Positions 43,361-52,117 of a stretch of 64,000 bases of DNA are shown here, piece after piece. Under the pieces are notes generated by a model. That model did no database searches, was not told where the DNA came from, and worked only from the letters and a program-made list of their open reading frames with translations. The stretch's first letter is position 1. Every line of letters begins with the position of its first letter. A program made the position numbers and the translations under genes. Source of the DNA: Lachnospiraceae bacterium (lineage in GTDB: Bacteria > Bacillota > Clostridia > Lachnospirales > Lachnospiraceae); NCBI GenBank assembly GCA_021771755.1, contig JAETOL010000001.1, positions 296,526 to 360,525 of the forward strand, given 5' to 3'.

Positions 43361-44254
43361 TTATGCAAGCTTCAGACCGTAATCCAGCATTGCTTTTTTC
43401 AGGATTTCTTTATTGCTCTCTTCCATTTCACAAAGAGGCATACGAAGTGGTCCTACTTCCATTCCCATCATGTTCATAGCTGTTTTTACCGGAATCGGAT
43501 TCACTTCACAGAACAGAGCATTTACCAGAGGGATGGCTTCGATCTGAAGTTTTGCAGCTTCTTTGATGTCGCCCTCCAGGAATTTCATTACCATATCATG
43601 AGTCTGCTTAGGAGCAACATTGGAAAGCACAGAGATTACTCCAAGTCCGCCAAGAGACAGTACAGGAAGAACCTGATCATCATTTCCTGAATAAAGCTCC
43701 AGCTTCTCTCCTGCAAGAGATACCGTCTTGGCGATCTGAGAAAGATCACCGCTGGCAGCCTTGATTCCAACAATGTTCTTAACATTTTTTACAAGTGCGG
43801 CCACTGTTGCCGGCTGAAGGTTACAGCCTGTACGGCTTGGTACGTTATACATGATGATCGGAGTTTCCGGAACAGCTTCTGCGATTGCTGTATAATGTGC
43901 GATCAAACCTTTCTGGGTAGCCTTATTATAATAAGGAGTGACGATCAAAAGCGCATCCGCTCCATAGGAAGCAGCTTCTTTTGACAGCATGATCGCTGTT
44001 TCTGTACAATTAGAACCTGTACCTGCAATTACAGGAACACGCTTTGCCACCTTATCAATTGTAAACTTAATGGTTTTCAAATGTTCTCCATGAGTCATGG
44101 TAGATGACTCTCCTGTTGTTCCACAGATAATAATGGCATCTGTACTGTTAGCGATCTGATACTCCAGGATTTCCTCCAGTTTCTCATAATTTACACTTCC
44201 ATCTTCATGCATAGGTGTAATGATCGCAACACCTGCTCCCTTAAAAATTGCCAT
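43361..44254 (-). CDS. dapA: 4-hydroxy-tetrahydrodipicolinate synthase
   Basis: 297 residues from MAIFKGAGVAIITPM, with AAAGGAGGAA upstream. It condenses pyruvate with aspartate semialdehyde. The family segments GTTGESSTM, the tyrosine in YNVPSRTGC and the Schiff-base lysine in GIKAASGD are visible. It is followed by dapB after a 74-base gap that contains a duplicated ribosome-binding-site-like sequence. Confidence 0.96.
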   Translation of the reverse strand: MAIFKGAGVAIITPMHEDGSVNYEKLEEILEYQIANSTDAIIICGTTGESSTMTHGEHLKTIKFTIDKVAKRVPVIAGTGSNCTETAIMLSKEAASYGADALLIVTPYYNKATQKGLIAHYTAIAEAVPETPIIMYNVPSRTGCNLQPATVAALVKNVKNIVGIKAASGDLSQIAKTVSLAGEKLELYSGNDDQVLPVLSLGGLGVISVLSNVAPKQTHDMVMKFLEGDIKEAAKLQIEAIPLVNALFCEVNPIPVKTAMNMMGMEVGPLRMPLCEMEESNKEILKKAMLDYGLKLA

Positions 44255-44310
44255 ATCAGTTCCTCCTTTATCCTTCTGTACTATATTATGCATCTAACAG
44301 CTCTATCGTT

Positions 44311-44835
44311 TTATTCCTCCGGCTGTATTTCAGAATCACTTTTTTCAACTGCATCTTCCGTAAGTCTTATTACGGTATCCACATATGGTCTCAGTCCTTC
44401 CGGCAGATTCGTACCGGTCATAACAATCTGCATATTACGATCCCTCTGCTTAAGGATTTCTGCCACCGTGTCTACAGAAACGATTCCCTGTTCTATTACT
44501 CCAAGAATCTCATCTAAAAGCAGAAAATCGCATTCCTGTGTCACAATTACTTTTCTTGCAAAATTTAATCCGTTCAGAATATTAGACCGCTCTTCTTCCT
44601 TCTCTTCATCTGTAAGATCATCATAACAGCAGTCTTGTTTTTCAAAACGGAAAATCTTGATATCCAGATCATCCAATTGTTCCAGAAAATCTACAGAACG
44701 GCGTTCCCGCCCTTTCAGAAACTGGATAATAATAACGCTTCTTCCTTCAGCAGCCGCGCGAAGGCTCTGACCAAGTCCTAATGTAGTCTTTCCCTTTGCA
44801 CTTCCGCAGTATGCTTCTACTAATTCTTTTTCCAT
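44311..44835 (-). CDS. Cob(I)yrinic acid a,c-diamide adenosyltransferase, CobO/BtuR-like
   Basis: 174 residues from MEKELVEAYCGSAKGKTT, with AGAGGA upstream; the track start is 26 codons earlier. The P-loop GSAKGKTT and the segments VIIIQFLKG and DFLLLDEIL are those of the CobO/BtuR family, which adenosylates corrinoids or supplies adenosylcobalamin. It sits upstream of dapA with a 56-base gap; any link to lysine synthesis is probably accidental. Confidence 0.87.
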   Translation of the reverse strand: MEKELVEAYCGSAKGKTTLGLGQSLRAAAEGRSVIIIQFLKGRERRSVDFLEQLDDLDIKIFRFEKQDCCYDDLTDEEKEEERSNILNGLNFARKVIVTQECDFLLLDEILGVIEQGIVSVDTVAEILKQRDRNMQIVMTGTNLPEGLRPYVDTVIRLTEDAVEKSDSEIQPEE

Positions 44836-45075
44836 GACAATTCCTCTTAATATTGATGAAACTGCATCTTTTTTTAATGTCCTTATCTTACCGCAATTTT
44901 TCTGAAATTGCAAGCATTACTCTGGCAGAGCCATCTATATATTGGGGCTGGCGGTACTGTTCACACGGTACTATCCCACGAGGTGGGTTCGTTGCTGTGA
45001 GCGGAGTAAACCGTAGCGAGCTGGTTATATGCAGGCATCATGCTTCTGTCTGTATAAGCTGTCGCATCTCCTGTT

Positions 45076-45702
45076 TTATTCCAGATATTCCAGCTTACTT
45101 ACAGAGACTTCGTATGCTGTGCGGCGTTCTGTCTGATTTTCACCCAGTTTTTTTACATATTCCCGGCTTTGTATCCTCCCCCAGATCAGAACATGTCCCC
45201 CGACTGTAAAAGCGGACGCATAGCGTGCGTTTCTTCCCCAGCAGATACAGGGTATGTAATCCGATTTTCCATAGGGACGGTTTACTGCCAGAAGCACATC
45301 TGCGATTTCTCTCCCCAGAGGTGTTTTTCGGTAAACCGGAGGCTTACAGATATATCCGTCCATAAAAATCTGATTTGTTGGAAGAGCATCTTCTTCCGAT
45401 CCTATAAACCTCACTTCTCTGGCAAAAACGGAAAGCACCAGGCGATTATGCTTTTCTTCATGGCGGTTATAGGAGCGAAACTGTCCGCTGATCTCTATAT
45501 ATTCACCCACATAATCCTGCGTTACATCCACCAGACGCTCTGAGACCATTACCGGAATCCGGTCCTCAGAATCACTTAGTCGCTTTACGATCAGATCCAT
45601 CACATAAAATCCCTCTCCAAATACCTGATGACTGAATGTAAAGCCGGTAGCAATCTTCCCCATGATCGATACCTGATTGTTTTCAATGATTTTGTCTGCC
45701 AT
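45076..45702 (-). CDS. Single-stranded DNA-binding protein-like (double OB-fold)
   Basis: 208 residues. Two similar halves are suggested: NQVSIMGKIATGFTFSH and NQIFMDGYICKPPVYRKTPLG, each opening an OB-fold; the second half matches SSB (GREIADVLLAVNRPYGKSDYIPC). It lacks the acidic C-terminal tip that SSB uses to recruit partners, ending instead in SVSKLEYLE. It is therefore likely a paralogue of SSB, with an unknown special role. AGGAG lies before the ATG. Confidence 0.8.
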   Translation of the reverse strand: MADKIIENNQVSIMGKIATGFTFSHQVFGEGFYVMDLIVKRLSDSEDRIPVMVSERLVDVTQDYVGEYIEISGQFRSYNRHEEKHNRLVLSVFAREVRFIGSEEDALPTNQIFMDGYICKPPVYRKTPLGREIADVLLAVNRPYGKSDYIPCICWGRNARYASAFTVGGHVLIWGRIQSREYVKKLGENQTERRTAYEVSVSKLEYLE

Positions 45703-45801
45703 AATACAGTTCTCCTTCCTCTTTGGGTATTTTGTCTATATTAGCCTATGTACCTGTCCGGAAGTTTAGAACCTAAATCTCAAAAATTTTTTTGGAACAC
45801 C

Positions 45802-45829
45802 TTGTATTCTTTGAAAAATGTGGTAAACT
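45802..45829 (+). promoter_or_regulatory. Candidate promoter of typA
   Basis: TTGTAT and TAAACT with 16-base spacing lie about 65 bases upstream of typA. The match is moderate. Confidence 0.4.
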
Positions 45830-45892
45830 GGAATGTCGTACCGTGAATAAAACACATTAATATAGAAGAAAAAAGAAAGGATTTCGATTTTT

Positions 45893-47725
45893 ATGAAGAC
45901 CAAACGCGAAGATGTACGCAACGTTGCCATTATCGCCCATGTTGACCATGGAAAAACCACTCTGGTAGATCAGCTTCTGAAACAGAGCGGTGTTTTCCGT
46001 GAAAACCAGGAGGTACAGGAGCGTGTTATGGACTCTAACGATATCGAGCGTGAGCGTGGTATCACAATTTTGTCCAAAAACACAGCTGTCCATTACAAAG
46101 GCGTAAAGATCAATATCATTGACACTCCGGGACATGCTGATTTCGGAGGAGAAGTGGAACGTGTACTGAAAATGGTAGACGGTGTAATTCTTCTTGTCGA
46201 TGCCTTCGAGGGTGCTATGCCGCAGACAAAATTCGTTTTGAAAAAAGCTCTGGAACTGGATCTCCATGTGATTGTATGCATCAATAAGATTGACCGTCCG
46301 GAAGCCCGTCCTGATGAAGTCATTGACGAGGTTCTGGAACTTCTCATGGATCTGGAGGCTTCTGACGAGCAGCTTGACTGTCCGTTCCTGTATGCTTCTG
46401 CCAAAGCAGGCCATGCTGTCCTGGATCTCTCCGATACACCGGAAAACATGGAGCCTCTTTTTGAAACTATTCTGAAATATATTCCGGCTCCGGAAGGCGA
46501 TCCTGATGCAGATACACAGGTTCTCATCAGTACCATTGACTATAATGAATATGTAGGTCGTATCGGCGTAGGTAAAGTAGAAAATGGTAAAATCACAGTA
46601 AATCAGGAACTGACACTTCTGAATCATCATGACCTTGATAAACGCCAGAAAGTAAAGATCAGCAAGCTTTATGAATTTGACGGCTTAAATAAAGTTGAAG
46701 TAAAGGAAGCTTCCATCGGTTCTATCGTAGCTGTTTCCGGTATCGCAGATATCCATATCGGAGATACCCTCTGCGGCGGAGATAATCCGGAATCCATCCC
46801 GTTCCAGAAAATCTCCGAGCCTACAATTTCCATGAACTTCCTTGTAAATGACAGTCCTCTGGCTGGTCAGGAAGGTAAATACATTACCTCCCGCCACCTT
46901 CGCGACCGTCTTTATAAAGAGCTGAACACTGACGTCAGCCTTCGTGTGGAGGATACGGAAAGTACTGAGTGCTTTAAGGTTTCCGGCCGTGGAGAGCTTC
47001 ATCTTTCTGTCCTTATTGAAAACATGCGCCGTGAAGGCTACGAATTTGCAGTCAGCAAACCAGAGGTTCTCTATCATGTAGACGAACGCGGCAAAAAGCT
47101 GGAGCCTATGGAACTGGCCTATGTAGATGTTCCGGAGGAATTTTCCGGTACAGTGATCCAGAAGCTCAGCGAAAGAAAAGGCGAGCTTCAGGGAATGAGT
47201 ACCGCAAGCGACGGTTCTGTCCGTCTGGAATTCCACATTCCTTCCCGTGGACTGATCGGCTTCCGAAGCGACTTCATGACATCCACCAAGGGAACCGGTA
47301 TCCTGAACACGATTTTTGACGGCTACGCTCCATACAAGGGAGATTTCCAGTACCGTAAACAGGGATCCCTGATCGCTTTTGAAGCAGGCGAAGCTGTTAC
47401 CTACGGACTTTTCTCCGCTCAGGAACGCGGTGTTCTCTTTATCGGACCAGGCGCGAAGGTTTACAGCGGTATGGTCATCGGTCAGAACGGAAAAGCAGAA
47501 GATATCGAACTGAACGTCTGCAAAACCAAACATCTGACTAATACACGTTCCTCTTCCGCTGACGAGGCTCTGAAACTGACACCTCCTAAGGTATTAAGCC
47601 TTGAGCAGGCTATTGAGTTTATCGACAATGACGAGCTTCTGGAAATAACACCCAGCAGTCTTCGAATCCGTAAGAGAATTCTTGACCCAAGAGAAAGAAA
47701 ACGTGCAGGATTTAAGAAAAACTAA
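45893..47725 (+). CDS. typA: Translational GTPase TypA/BipA
   Basis: 610 residues, family length. The GTP-binding motifs are AHVDHGKTTL, DTPGHADFGGE and NKIDRPEARP. The EF-G-like domains II, III and V and the special C-terminal domain follow, with KTKHLTNTRSSSADEA as a typical TypA signature. It binds ribosomes and helps assembly or translation under stress. It is transcribed alone and followed by a terminator. The region downstream is the AT-rich island. Confidence 0.97.
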   Translation: MKTKREDVRNVAIIAHVDHGKTTLVDQLLKQSGVFRENQEVQERVMDSNDIERERGITILSKNTAVHYKGVKINIIDTPGHADFGGEVERVLKMVDGVILLVDAFEGAMPQTKFVLKKALELDLHVIVCINKIDRPEARPDEVIDEVLELLMDLEASDEQLDCPFLYASAKAGHAVLDLSDTPENMEPLFETILKYIPAPEGDPDADTQVLISTIDYNEYVGRIGVGKVENGKITVNQELTLLNHHDLDKRQKVKISKLYEFDGLNKVEVKEASIGSIVAVSGIADIHIGDTLCGGDNPESIPFQKISEPTISMNFLVNDSPLAGQEGKYITSRHLRDRLYKELNTDVSLRVEDTESTECFKVSGRGELHLSVLIENMRREGYEFAVSKPEVLYHVDERGKKLEPMELAYVDVPEEFSGTVIQKLSERKGELQGMSTASDGSVRLEFHIPSRGLIGFRSDFMTSTKGTGILNTIFDGYAPYKGDFQYRKQGSLIAFEAGEAVTYGLFSAQERGVLFIGPGAKVYSGMVIGQNGKAEDIELNVCKTKHLTNTRSSSADEALKLTPPKVLSLEQAIEFIDNDELLEITPSSLRIRKRILDPRERKRAGFKKN

Positions 47726-47765
47726 AAACACCTGAAGCACGATCATAAATATTGTTTCTGAAATA

Positions 47766-47812
47766 CATCATCCCCCTGTATGACTCATATGAATCATGCA
47801 GGGGGATTAAAA
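47766..47812 (+). terminator. Intrinsic terminator after typA
   Basis: A hairpin with arms ATCCCCCTGTATGA and TCATGCAGGGGGAT (one G-U-type mismatch) is followed by TAAAAAC on the plus strand and by T-rich sequence on the minus strand. It may also serve the small minus-strand gene that ends at 47821. Confidence 0.65.
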
Positions 47813-47820
47813 ACGGAAAG

Positions 47821-48126
47821 TTAATTTACTTTATACACCGAATGAAAAACAACTTCCTTCCCTTTACTTTTTGCAAATGCAATTTCTTTAGAAACCTGAT
47901 TTCCAATATATCCTTGAATATCCACAACATAAATCGCATCGGAGAGTTCGATCTTTCTATAATGCGCATTTTCAAGGGCAACCTGTTCCATAGGTGTAAT
48001 ATCCAAATTATCTATATTGTACACACATTGTAAAACGTTCATATCATGCTTTGTTTCTAACAGAAATGCGATCCTCTGCATTTCTGTTTCAAATTTCATA
48101 CTTCCACAGATTGTAACTGTTCTCAT
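47821..48126 (-). CDS. Small nucleoside 2-deoxyribosyltransferase-like protein
   Basis: 101 residues with a Rossmann-like pattern: VTICGSMKFETEM at the start and LSDAIYVVDIQGYIGNQVSKEIAFAKSKGKEVVF near the end. The shape (ICGS, then a conserved D in IYVVD and GxGxxxSxE-like turn) resembles the nucleoside 2-deoxyribosyltransferase / DUF4406 superfamily. It may cleave or sense nucleotide derivatives. GAGGTG precedes the ATG. It is the last gene of the minus-strand cassette that starts with DUF3990. Confidence 0.6.
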   Translation of the reverse strand: MRTVTICGSMKFETEMQRIAFLLETKHDMNVLQCVYNIDNLDITPMEQVALENAHYRKIELSDAIYVVDIQGYIGNQVSKEIAFAKSKGKEVVFHSVYKVN

Positions 48127-48266
48127 CGTACACCTCGCTCAATCAGGCTTTAACAGGGTCAGGCAACTTCAGTAATTCACTTTGACTATCTGGATACCGT
48201 TTTTCTATCTTTTGGAAACTTTTAAAATGACGATCGTAGCCAGTATCTAATATTTTTGCATTTTTC

Positions 48267-48731
48267 TTAAATAACTCTACTTTCCAGGTAACACTCCAGT
48301 AAATAAGCTGGATTCTCGTAATACATACTGCTGTTATAATCATCAATCTTAGTACTTAAAAAGGAATTGTATACCTTAAACAATGCTTCAATAATTCCGA
48401 TTTTTTCATGCTCAGCTACAGCTTTTATCAATCTTTTATACACTTTTCCAATATCCCAATGTGATGGAATTGCATAATTACACTCATTTACATTATCAAA
48501 TTCACCGTTTTTAATACCTGCTTCCCGTATAAAATCATCACTGACACGTTCTATATTATCACTATGGTATATGTCTGCTAAATCGTAAATTTTTTCAATT
48601 TTTTCTGCCCCTAACATATTTACGACATCTGCCCGCGTATTTCGAGTTTTTCTGGCAATATAATCAATCAGGCTACAGGTAAAAAATAAATCGTTATCTT
48701 TTGCCGCTTCTCTTCCATTATTTTCCGTCAT
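48267..48731 (-). CDS. DUF3791-like cassette protein
   Basis: 154 residues. The N-terminal half (FFTCSLIDYIARKTRNTRADVV, then KIYDLADIYHSDNIERVSDDFI) matches proteins that accompany DUF3990 genes in clostridia; the C-terminal half ends YENPAYLLECYLESRVI. Its ATG shares one base with the DUF3990 stop (TAATG), so the two are translationally coupled. The pairing suggests a toxin-antitoxin or related defence module with this protein as partner or antitoxin. That function is inference. Confidence 0.65.
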   Translation of the reverse strand: MTENNGREAAKDNDLFFTCSLIDYIARKTRNTRADVVNMLGAEKIEKIYDLADIYHSDNIERVSDDFIREAGIKNGEFDNVNECNYAIPSHWDIGKVYKRLIKAVAEHEKIGIIEALFKVYNSFLSTKIDDYNSSMYYENPAYLLECYLESRVI

Positions 48732-49192
48732 TACAACACCTCCTCAGCCCCTCTATATTCCAGACATTTCAGTGCCTCATTTGTACAGAAATTAATCTGA
48801 TGTGTTGGATATTTAAATTTTGCCAATATCCAGAATTGTTCTCTGGTAATAGCCCCTTCCATATAATCGGATACATAATTATAAATCTGATCGTTTGCCA
48901 TTGCCCCGATTACAATATCATAATCATGAGGTTTTCCACTCCTGCAGTCAATTATAAAATCCAACCATTCATCCGTCATATCTTTGAAGTCTTTTATCCG
49001 TAAATTTGAATTCAAACGTACCTCATATATAGACACAACTTTAGTATCATATCGTTTCGCCCACCGTTGTGCCTGCTCTTTTATAATTGTACAATAAAAT
49101 CCTGTTCCGAAATCTTTCGTATTCCTCCCGATACGGATTTCCGGATGCTCTACCGGCATAAACCCACCATGGTATACTGTCATTTTTGCCAT
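48731..49192 (-). CDS. DUF3990 domain protein (ADP-ribosyltransferase-like)
   Basis: About 153 residues starting MAKMTVYHGG. The motifs VYHGG, GRNTKDFGTGFYCT and QAQRWAKRY are typical of DUF3990, a family with an ADP-ribosyltransferase-like fold (compare the H-Y-[EDQ] class). I use the ATG at 49192, with GGGGGGAT upstream, rather than the track's TTG one codon earlier. It starts a three-gene minus-strand cassette in the AT-rich island. A toxin role is plausible but untested. Confidence 0.75.
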   Translation of the reverse strand: MAKMTVYHGGFMPVEHPEIRIGRNTKDFGTGFYCTIIKEQAQRWAKRYDTKVVSIYEVRLNSNLRIKDFKDMTDEWLDFIIDCRSGKPHDYDIVIGAMANDQIYNYVSDYMEGAITREQFWILAKFKYPTHQINFCTNEALKCLEYRGAEEVL

Positions 49193-49501
49193 CAAATCCC
49201 CCCTGTCTATCCAAAATACTCCTGCATAAGACTGTTAAATAACACTTGCGTTTTATTCAATATGTACTGCAATTTTTGATTTGTCGCTTTATTATTTCCA
49301 TTCTACCACAATTCCGAGAACGTGCCAACGCCGGACTGGTGAAAGTCCGTTTTGAAAGGTAAATCAAGTTACTGTTCAAGGGCAATGTCATTTAGTAAAG
49401 CTACAAGGCTAAAACCTCTATTGGGGATCCAACCAAATTTTTAGAAAATTCTCTAATTAGTTCTGCTATATGCAGTTCTACTTTTATATCTTCTGGTTTC
49501 G
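49193..49501. other. AT-rich gap without a recognised gene
   Basis: Between DUF3990 and the broken gene I see only the DUF3990 ribosome binding site and AT-rich sequence. The string CTGGTGAAAGTCCG near 49335 recalls the start of some group II introns but nothing else of an intron is recognisable. Confidence 0.5.
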
Positions 49502-49749
49502 TTAGTTGCCGTCCAACAGTTCTGTATCATCAATGAGAATCTGCCACTTTTTCATTACTCTATCGTTATCGAAGGTTTTTCGACAGATCATACAGTATGC
49601 AATATCTTTCTGTATTTCTTCCAGTTCTTCGAAATCCATTATTTCCAAAAACTCATTTACAGTAACTCCATGCGGAAGGTAATCCTCTTTGCATCTCCAA
49701 GAAAAGAGTAGCGTTTCTCTACAACACTGTCATCACTAAACTTCCGCAT
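49502..49749 (-). pseudogene. Broken small gene, one frameshift
   Basis: On the minus strand an ATG with GCAGGAGAT upstream opens a frame reading MRKFSDDSVVEKRYSFLGDAK that soon stops. A shifted frame continues as EDYLPHGVTVNEFLEIMDFE and runs to DDTELLDGN before a TAA at 49502. The two pieces join naturally around 49690, giving a protein of about 80 residues with a CMIC motif. I do not recognise the family. A single frameshift (or sequencing error) is the simplest explanation. Confidence 0.45.
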
Positions 49750-49855
49750 TATCTCCTGCATACAAAAAACAATAATTATTTCGACATATTTCCTCATAAT
49801 ACACCGGATTTTATGATAGAATAAAATGGAAGTTATATGGAAGGGAAGTAGTGCT

Positions 49856-50572
49856 ATGTATAGAATCGGAATCTGTGATGATGAAAAAGGAACCTGCGAA
49901 GAACTGGAAAAAATGACTCGTCATTTCTTTGATATCCAGAGGGAAAAAACAGAAATAGAAATTTTCTATTCCGGAAATATTTTTATGGATTATCTGGATC
50001 AGGGAAACTGGTTTCACTTATTATTTCTTGACATAGAGCTAACATCCTCCAACGGAATAGAGATCGGAAATTACATCCGAAAAAATCTGAAAGACGAACA
50101 GGTAGAAATTGTGTATATATCCTCCAAAACACATTATGCCATGGATCTTTTCCAATGCAGACCTTTAGATTTTCTTGTAAAGCCACTTAAATATTCAGAA
50201 GTTTCCAGATCATTGGAAACTATGAAAAAAAGACATATAATCAATAAGAAAATATTTGTATATTCATCAGATAAAACTATAAAAAGAATACCTGTTGAGA
50301 ATATTATGTACTGCATCAGCGAAAATAAACAAATTACTATGACCCTTCACACAGGAGAACATATCCGATTTAGAGGCAAACTCAGCGATACTGCAAATAA
50401 ACTGCCAGATACAACCTTTATCCAAATACATAAATCATATTTGATAAACCTTAATTACATATCAGAATACTCTGCTGACAAAGTAAAAATGACGGACGGA
50501 ACCGTACTTGGAATTTCTCCGTCAAAGAAAAAAGAGGTAAAGGCAAAATTTATGCAATATGAACTGCTTTGA
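49856..50572 (+). CDS. agrA: AgrA-type response regulator (LytTR)
   Basis: 238 residues from MYRIGICDDEKGT. The receiver domain has CDDE, the phospho-acceptor aspartate in LFLDIELTSSNG and lysine in VKPLKYSE. The C-terminal LytTR DNA-binding domain begins near VENIMYCISENK and includes FIQIHKSYLINLNYI. LytTR regulators of the AgrA type activate promoters that carry tandem direct repeats. It is followed by the kinase gene after 10 bases. The track start lies 10 codons earlier. Confidence 0.9.
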   Translation: MYRIGICDDEKGTCEELEKMTRHFFDIQREKTEIEIFYSGNIFMDYLDQGNWFHLLFLDIELTSSNGIEIGNYIRKNLKDEQVEIVYISSKTHYAMDLFQCRPLDFLVKPLKYSEVSRSLETMKKRHIINKKIFVYSSDKTIKRIPVENIMYCISENKQITMTLHTGEHIRFRGKLSDTANKLPDTTFIQIHKSYLINLNYISEYSADKVKMTDGTVLGISPSKKKEVKAKFMQYELL

Positions 50573-50582
50573 GGAATAAGGT

Positions 50583-51845
50583 ATGGAAGGAATCTTATTA
50601 GGAATTATAGGAAATATTATAAGAGTATATGCTATATATCGTGGAATGGAGGTACTTTTTGATTCAAAAAAAGAACTTCGATGGCATAAAATTTCAGCTT
50701 ATTTTTGTTTCATTCTTTTTACAAGCGCAGGATATTATCTTGTACATCAGGTTTATATAACATTTGCTTTGAATATTCTTTCTCTAAGCATAATTTCTTT
50801 GTGTTACACAGGCACTGTCCTGAAAAAATTTGTTGTAGTCACCAGTATCTATGTAGTAAATATTATGACAGAAAGCTTATTATTTTTTATGCCTGCATCA
50901 TATCCCGGACAAGATTCAGTTATGGAAGGAATCCTCCAATGTATTATGGGAATGGGAATGTTGGCAATCTCTGTCCTTTATGAAAAAACAATCGAATTGC
51001 GGACAAAAAATATGGAACTTCCTGCATATCTGTGGGGAAGCGTTCTTTTAATTCCATTGCTAAGCTTTGCCATGATGCTAAAAATAACAATGATCAGAAG
51101 AAGTTCCGGCGAATCTGTAACAGAACTTATTTTAGGTATTTTGATTATTAATGTACTAATCATATATCTATATGATGCTCTGCAGAATTATTATAAAGAA
51201 AAAGCAGATAAAGAGAATCTGAGAAAACTGGTATCCGGATACAGTCGGCAATTAAATATTATGACAGAATCCTATGCGCAGATCCGGGAAATACGTCATG
51301 ATTTGAAGCATCATATTTTTTCGCTTACACACCTCATTCAGAATAATCGAAAAACAGCAGCTCTGGATTATATCTCTCAAATGGAACGGCATATCTGCAA
51401 TCCGGAAGAATATGCATCTTCTGGAAACAAGGAAATTGACAGTATATTAAACTATTTCCTGAATGAAGCTAAAGGATCTTTAAAACAGCTTCATGTACAT
51501 ATTGGAATTTCCAACAAAATAAATCTGAACAGCTTCTATGCGAGCGTTGTGATCGGAAATCTTCTGGAAAATGCAATTGCCGCTTCACAAAATTCAGAAG
51601 AAAAATATTTAAGTATTAAACTGATGGAAACAAAAAATGCGCTACTTATAAAAATTGAAAACAGTTATGACGGTATTATTTCTCACAAAAACGGAAATCT
51701 AACTACCAGAAAAAAAGAAAAAGGCAGCCATGGAATCGGCCTTCAAAGTGTAAAACGAATCGTAGCAGAGACTGGCGGAGTATTAGAAACAAGCTGGGAT
51801 GATAAGCATTTTTATATATCTGCAATGCTTTTTCAAACCAAATAA
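50583..51845 (+). CDS. agrC: AgrC-type sensor histidine kinase (GHKL)
   Basis: 420 residues. The first 200 form six or seven membrane helices, the peptide-sensing part in AgrC proteins. The histidine is in IRHDLKHHIFSL, the N box is NLLENAI, and the G box is GSHGIGLQSVKRIV. The HPK10-type (AgrC) order and absence of a D box match the family. It presumably detects the peptide made from the agrD product and phosphorylates AgrA. Confidence 0.9.
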   Translation: MEGILLGIIGNIIRVYAIYRGMEVLFDSKKELRWHKISAYFCFILFTSAGYYLVHQVYITFALNILSLSIISLCYTGTVLKKFVVVTSIYVVNIMTESLLFFMPASYPGQDSVMEGILQCIMGMGMLAISVLYEKTIELRTKNMELPAYLWGSVLLIPLLSFAMMLKITMIRRSSGESVTELILGILIINVLIIYLYDALQNYYKEKADKENLRKLVSGYSRQLNIMTESYAQIREIRHDLKHHIFSLTHLIQNNRKTAALDYISQMERHICNPEEYASSGNKEIDSILNYFLNEAKGSLKQLHVHIGISNKINLNSFYASVVIGNLLENAIAASQNSEEKYLSIKLMETKNALLIKIENSYDGIISHKNGNLTTRKKEKGSHGIGLQSVKRIVAETGGVLETSWDDKHFYISAMLFQTK

Positions 51846-51854
51846 TTTTTCAAA

Positions 51855-51884
51855 GAGGAAGTAACAGTCACTTCCTTTTTTATT
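51855..51884 (+). terminator. Terminator between agrC and agrD
   Basis: AGGAAGT and ACTTCCT pair around a 7-base loop, followed by TTTTTTATTTT. It separates agrAC from agrDB, implying independent transcription of the peptide genes. Confidence 0.65.
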
Positions 51885-51911
51885 TTCGCCGAAAACTATA
51901 TAAATTTCGCC
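51884..51911 (+). promoter_or_regulatory. Tandem TTTCGCC direct repeats (candidate AgrA/LytTR site)
   Basis: TTTCGCC occurs twice with starts 21 bases apart, two turns of the helix, as in LytTR operators. A TATATT that could be a -10 lies about 40 bases downstream, with no good -35, which suits an activated promoter. It is upstream of agrD. Confidence 0.45.
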
Positions 51912-51976
51912 CTTCACATGTTCTTCTTTAAAAATCATGCTATATTGAAAAAAAGCACAAAGAAAGGGGCAATAAT

Positions 51977-52117
51977 ATGAAAAAAATGCAGCTACATGGA
52001 TTTAAAACTATAATTTTTTCCGCCGCAAAAAAAATAACAAAATTTGAATCTAATTCAGCTTGTACTTTTTGGGCGTATCAGCCAAAATTACCAGAAGGAG
52101 CCAAACGTAACAAATAA
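51977..52117 (+). CDS. agrD: AgrD-like autoinducing peptide precursor
   Basis: Too short for the ORF track. I translated 46 residues starting MKKMQLHGFK. The three AgrD parts are present: an amphipathic N-terminal helix (to about residue 24), a signal region NSACTFWA, and a charged tail YQPKLPEGAKRNK. The tail matches the conserved DEPxxPEE-like cleavage region of staphylococcal AgrD. The product would be a five-membered thiolactone ring from cysteine 29 to alanine 33 (CTFWA) with a short N-terminal tail. AAAGGGG precedes the ATG. The stop overlaps the agrB start by one base. Confidence 0.88.
   Translation: MKKMQLHGFKTIIFSAAKKITKFESNSACTFWAYQPKLPEGAKRNK

Noticed and set aside
44940-45070. 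Possible small gene or RNA upstream of the corrinoid adenosyltransferase
   Set aside because: GTAC inverted repeats and GC-rich stretches are visible, but no start, ribosome site or known RNA fold.
49320-49400. Group II intron-like CTGGTGAAAGTCCG string
   Set aside because: No domain V hairpin, no reverse transcriptase ORF and no boundaries; a short chance match.
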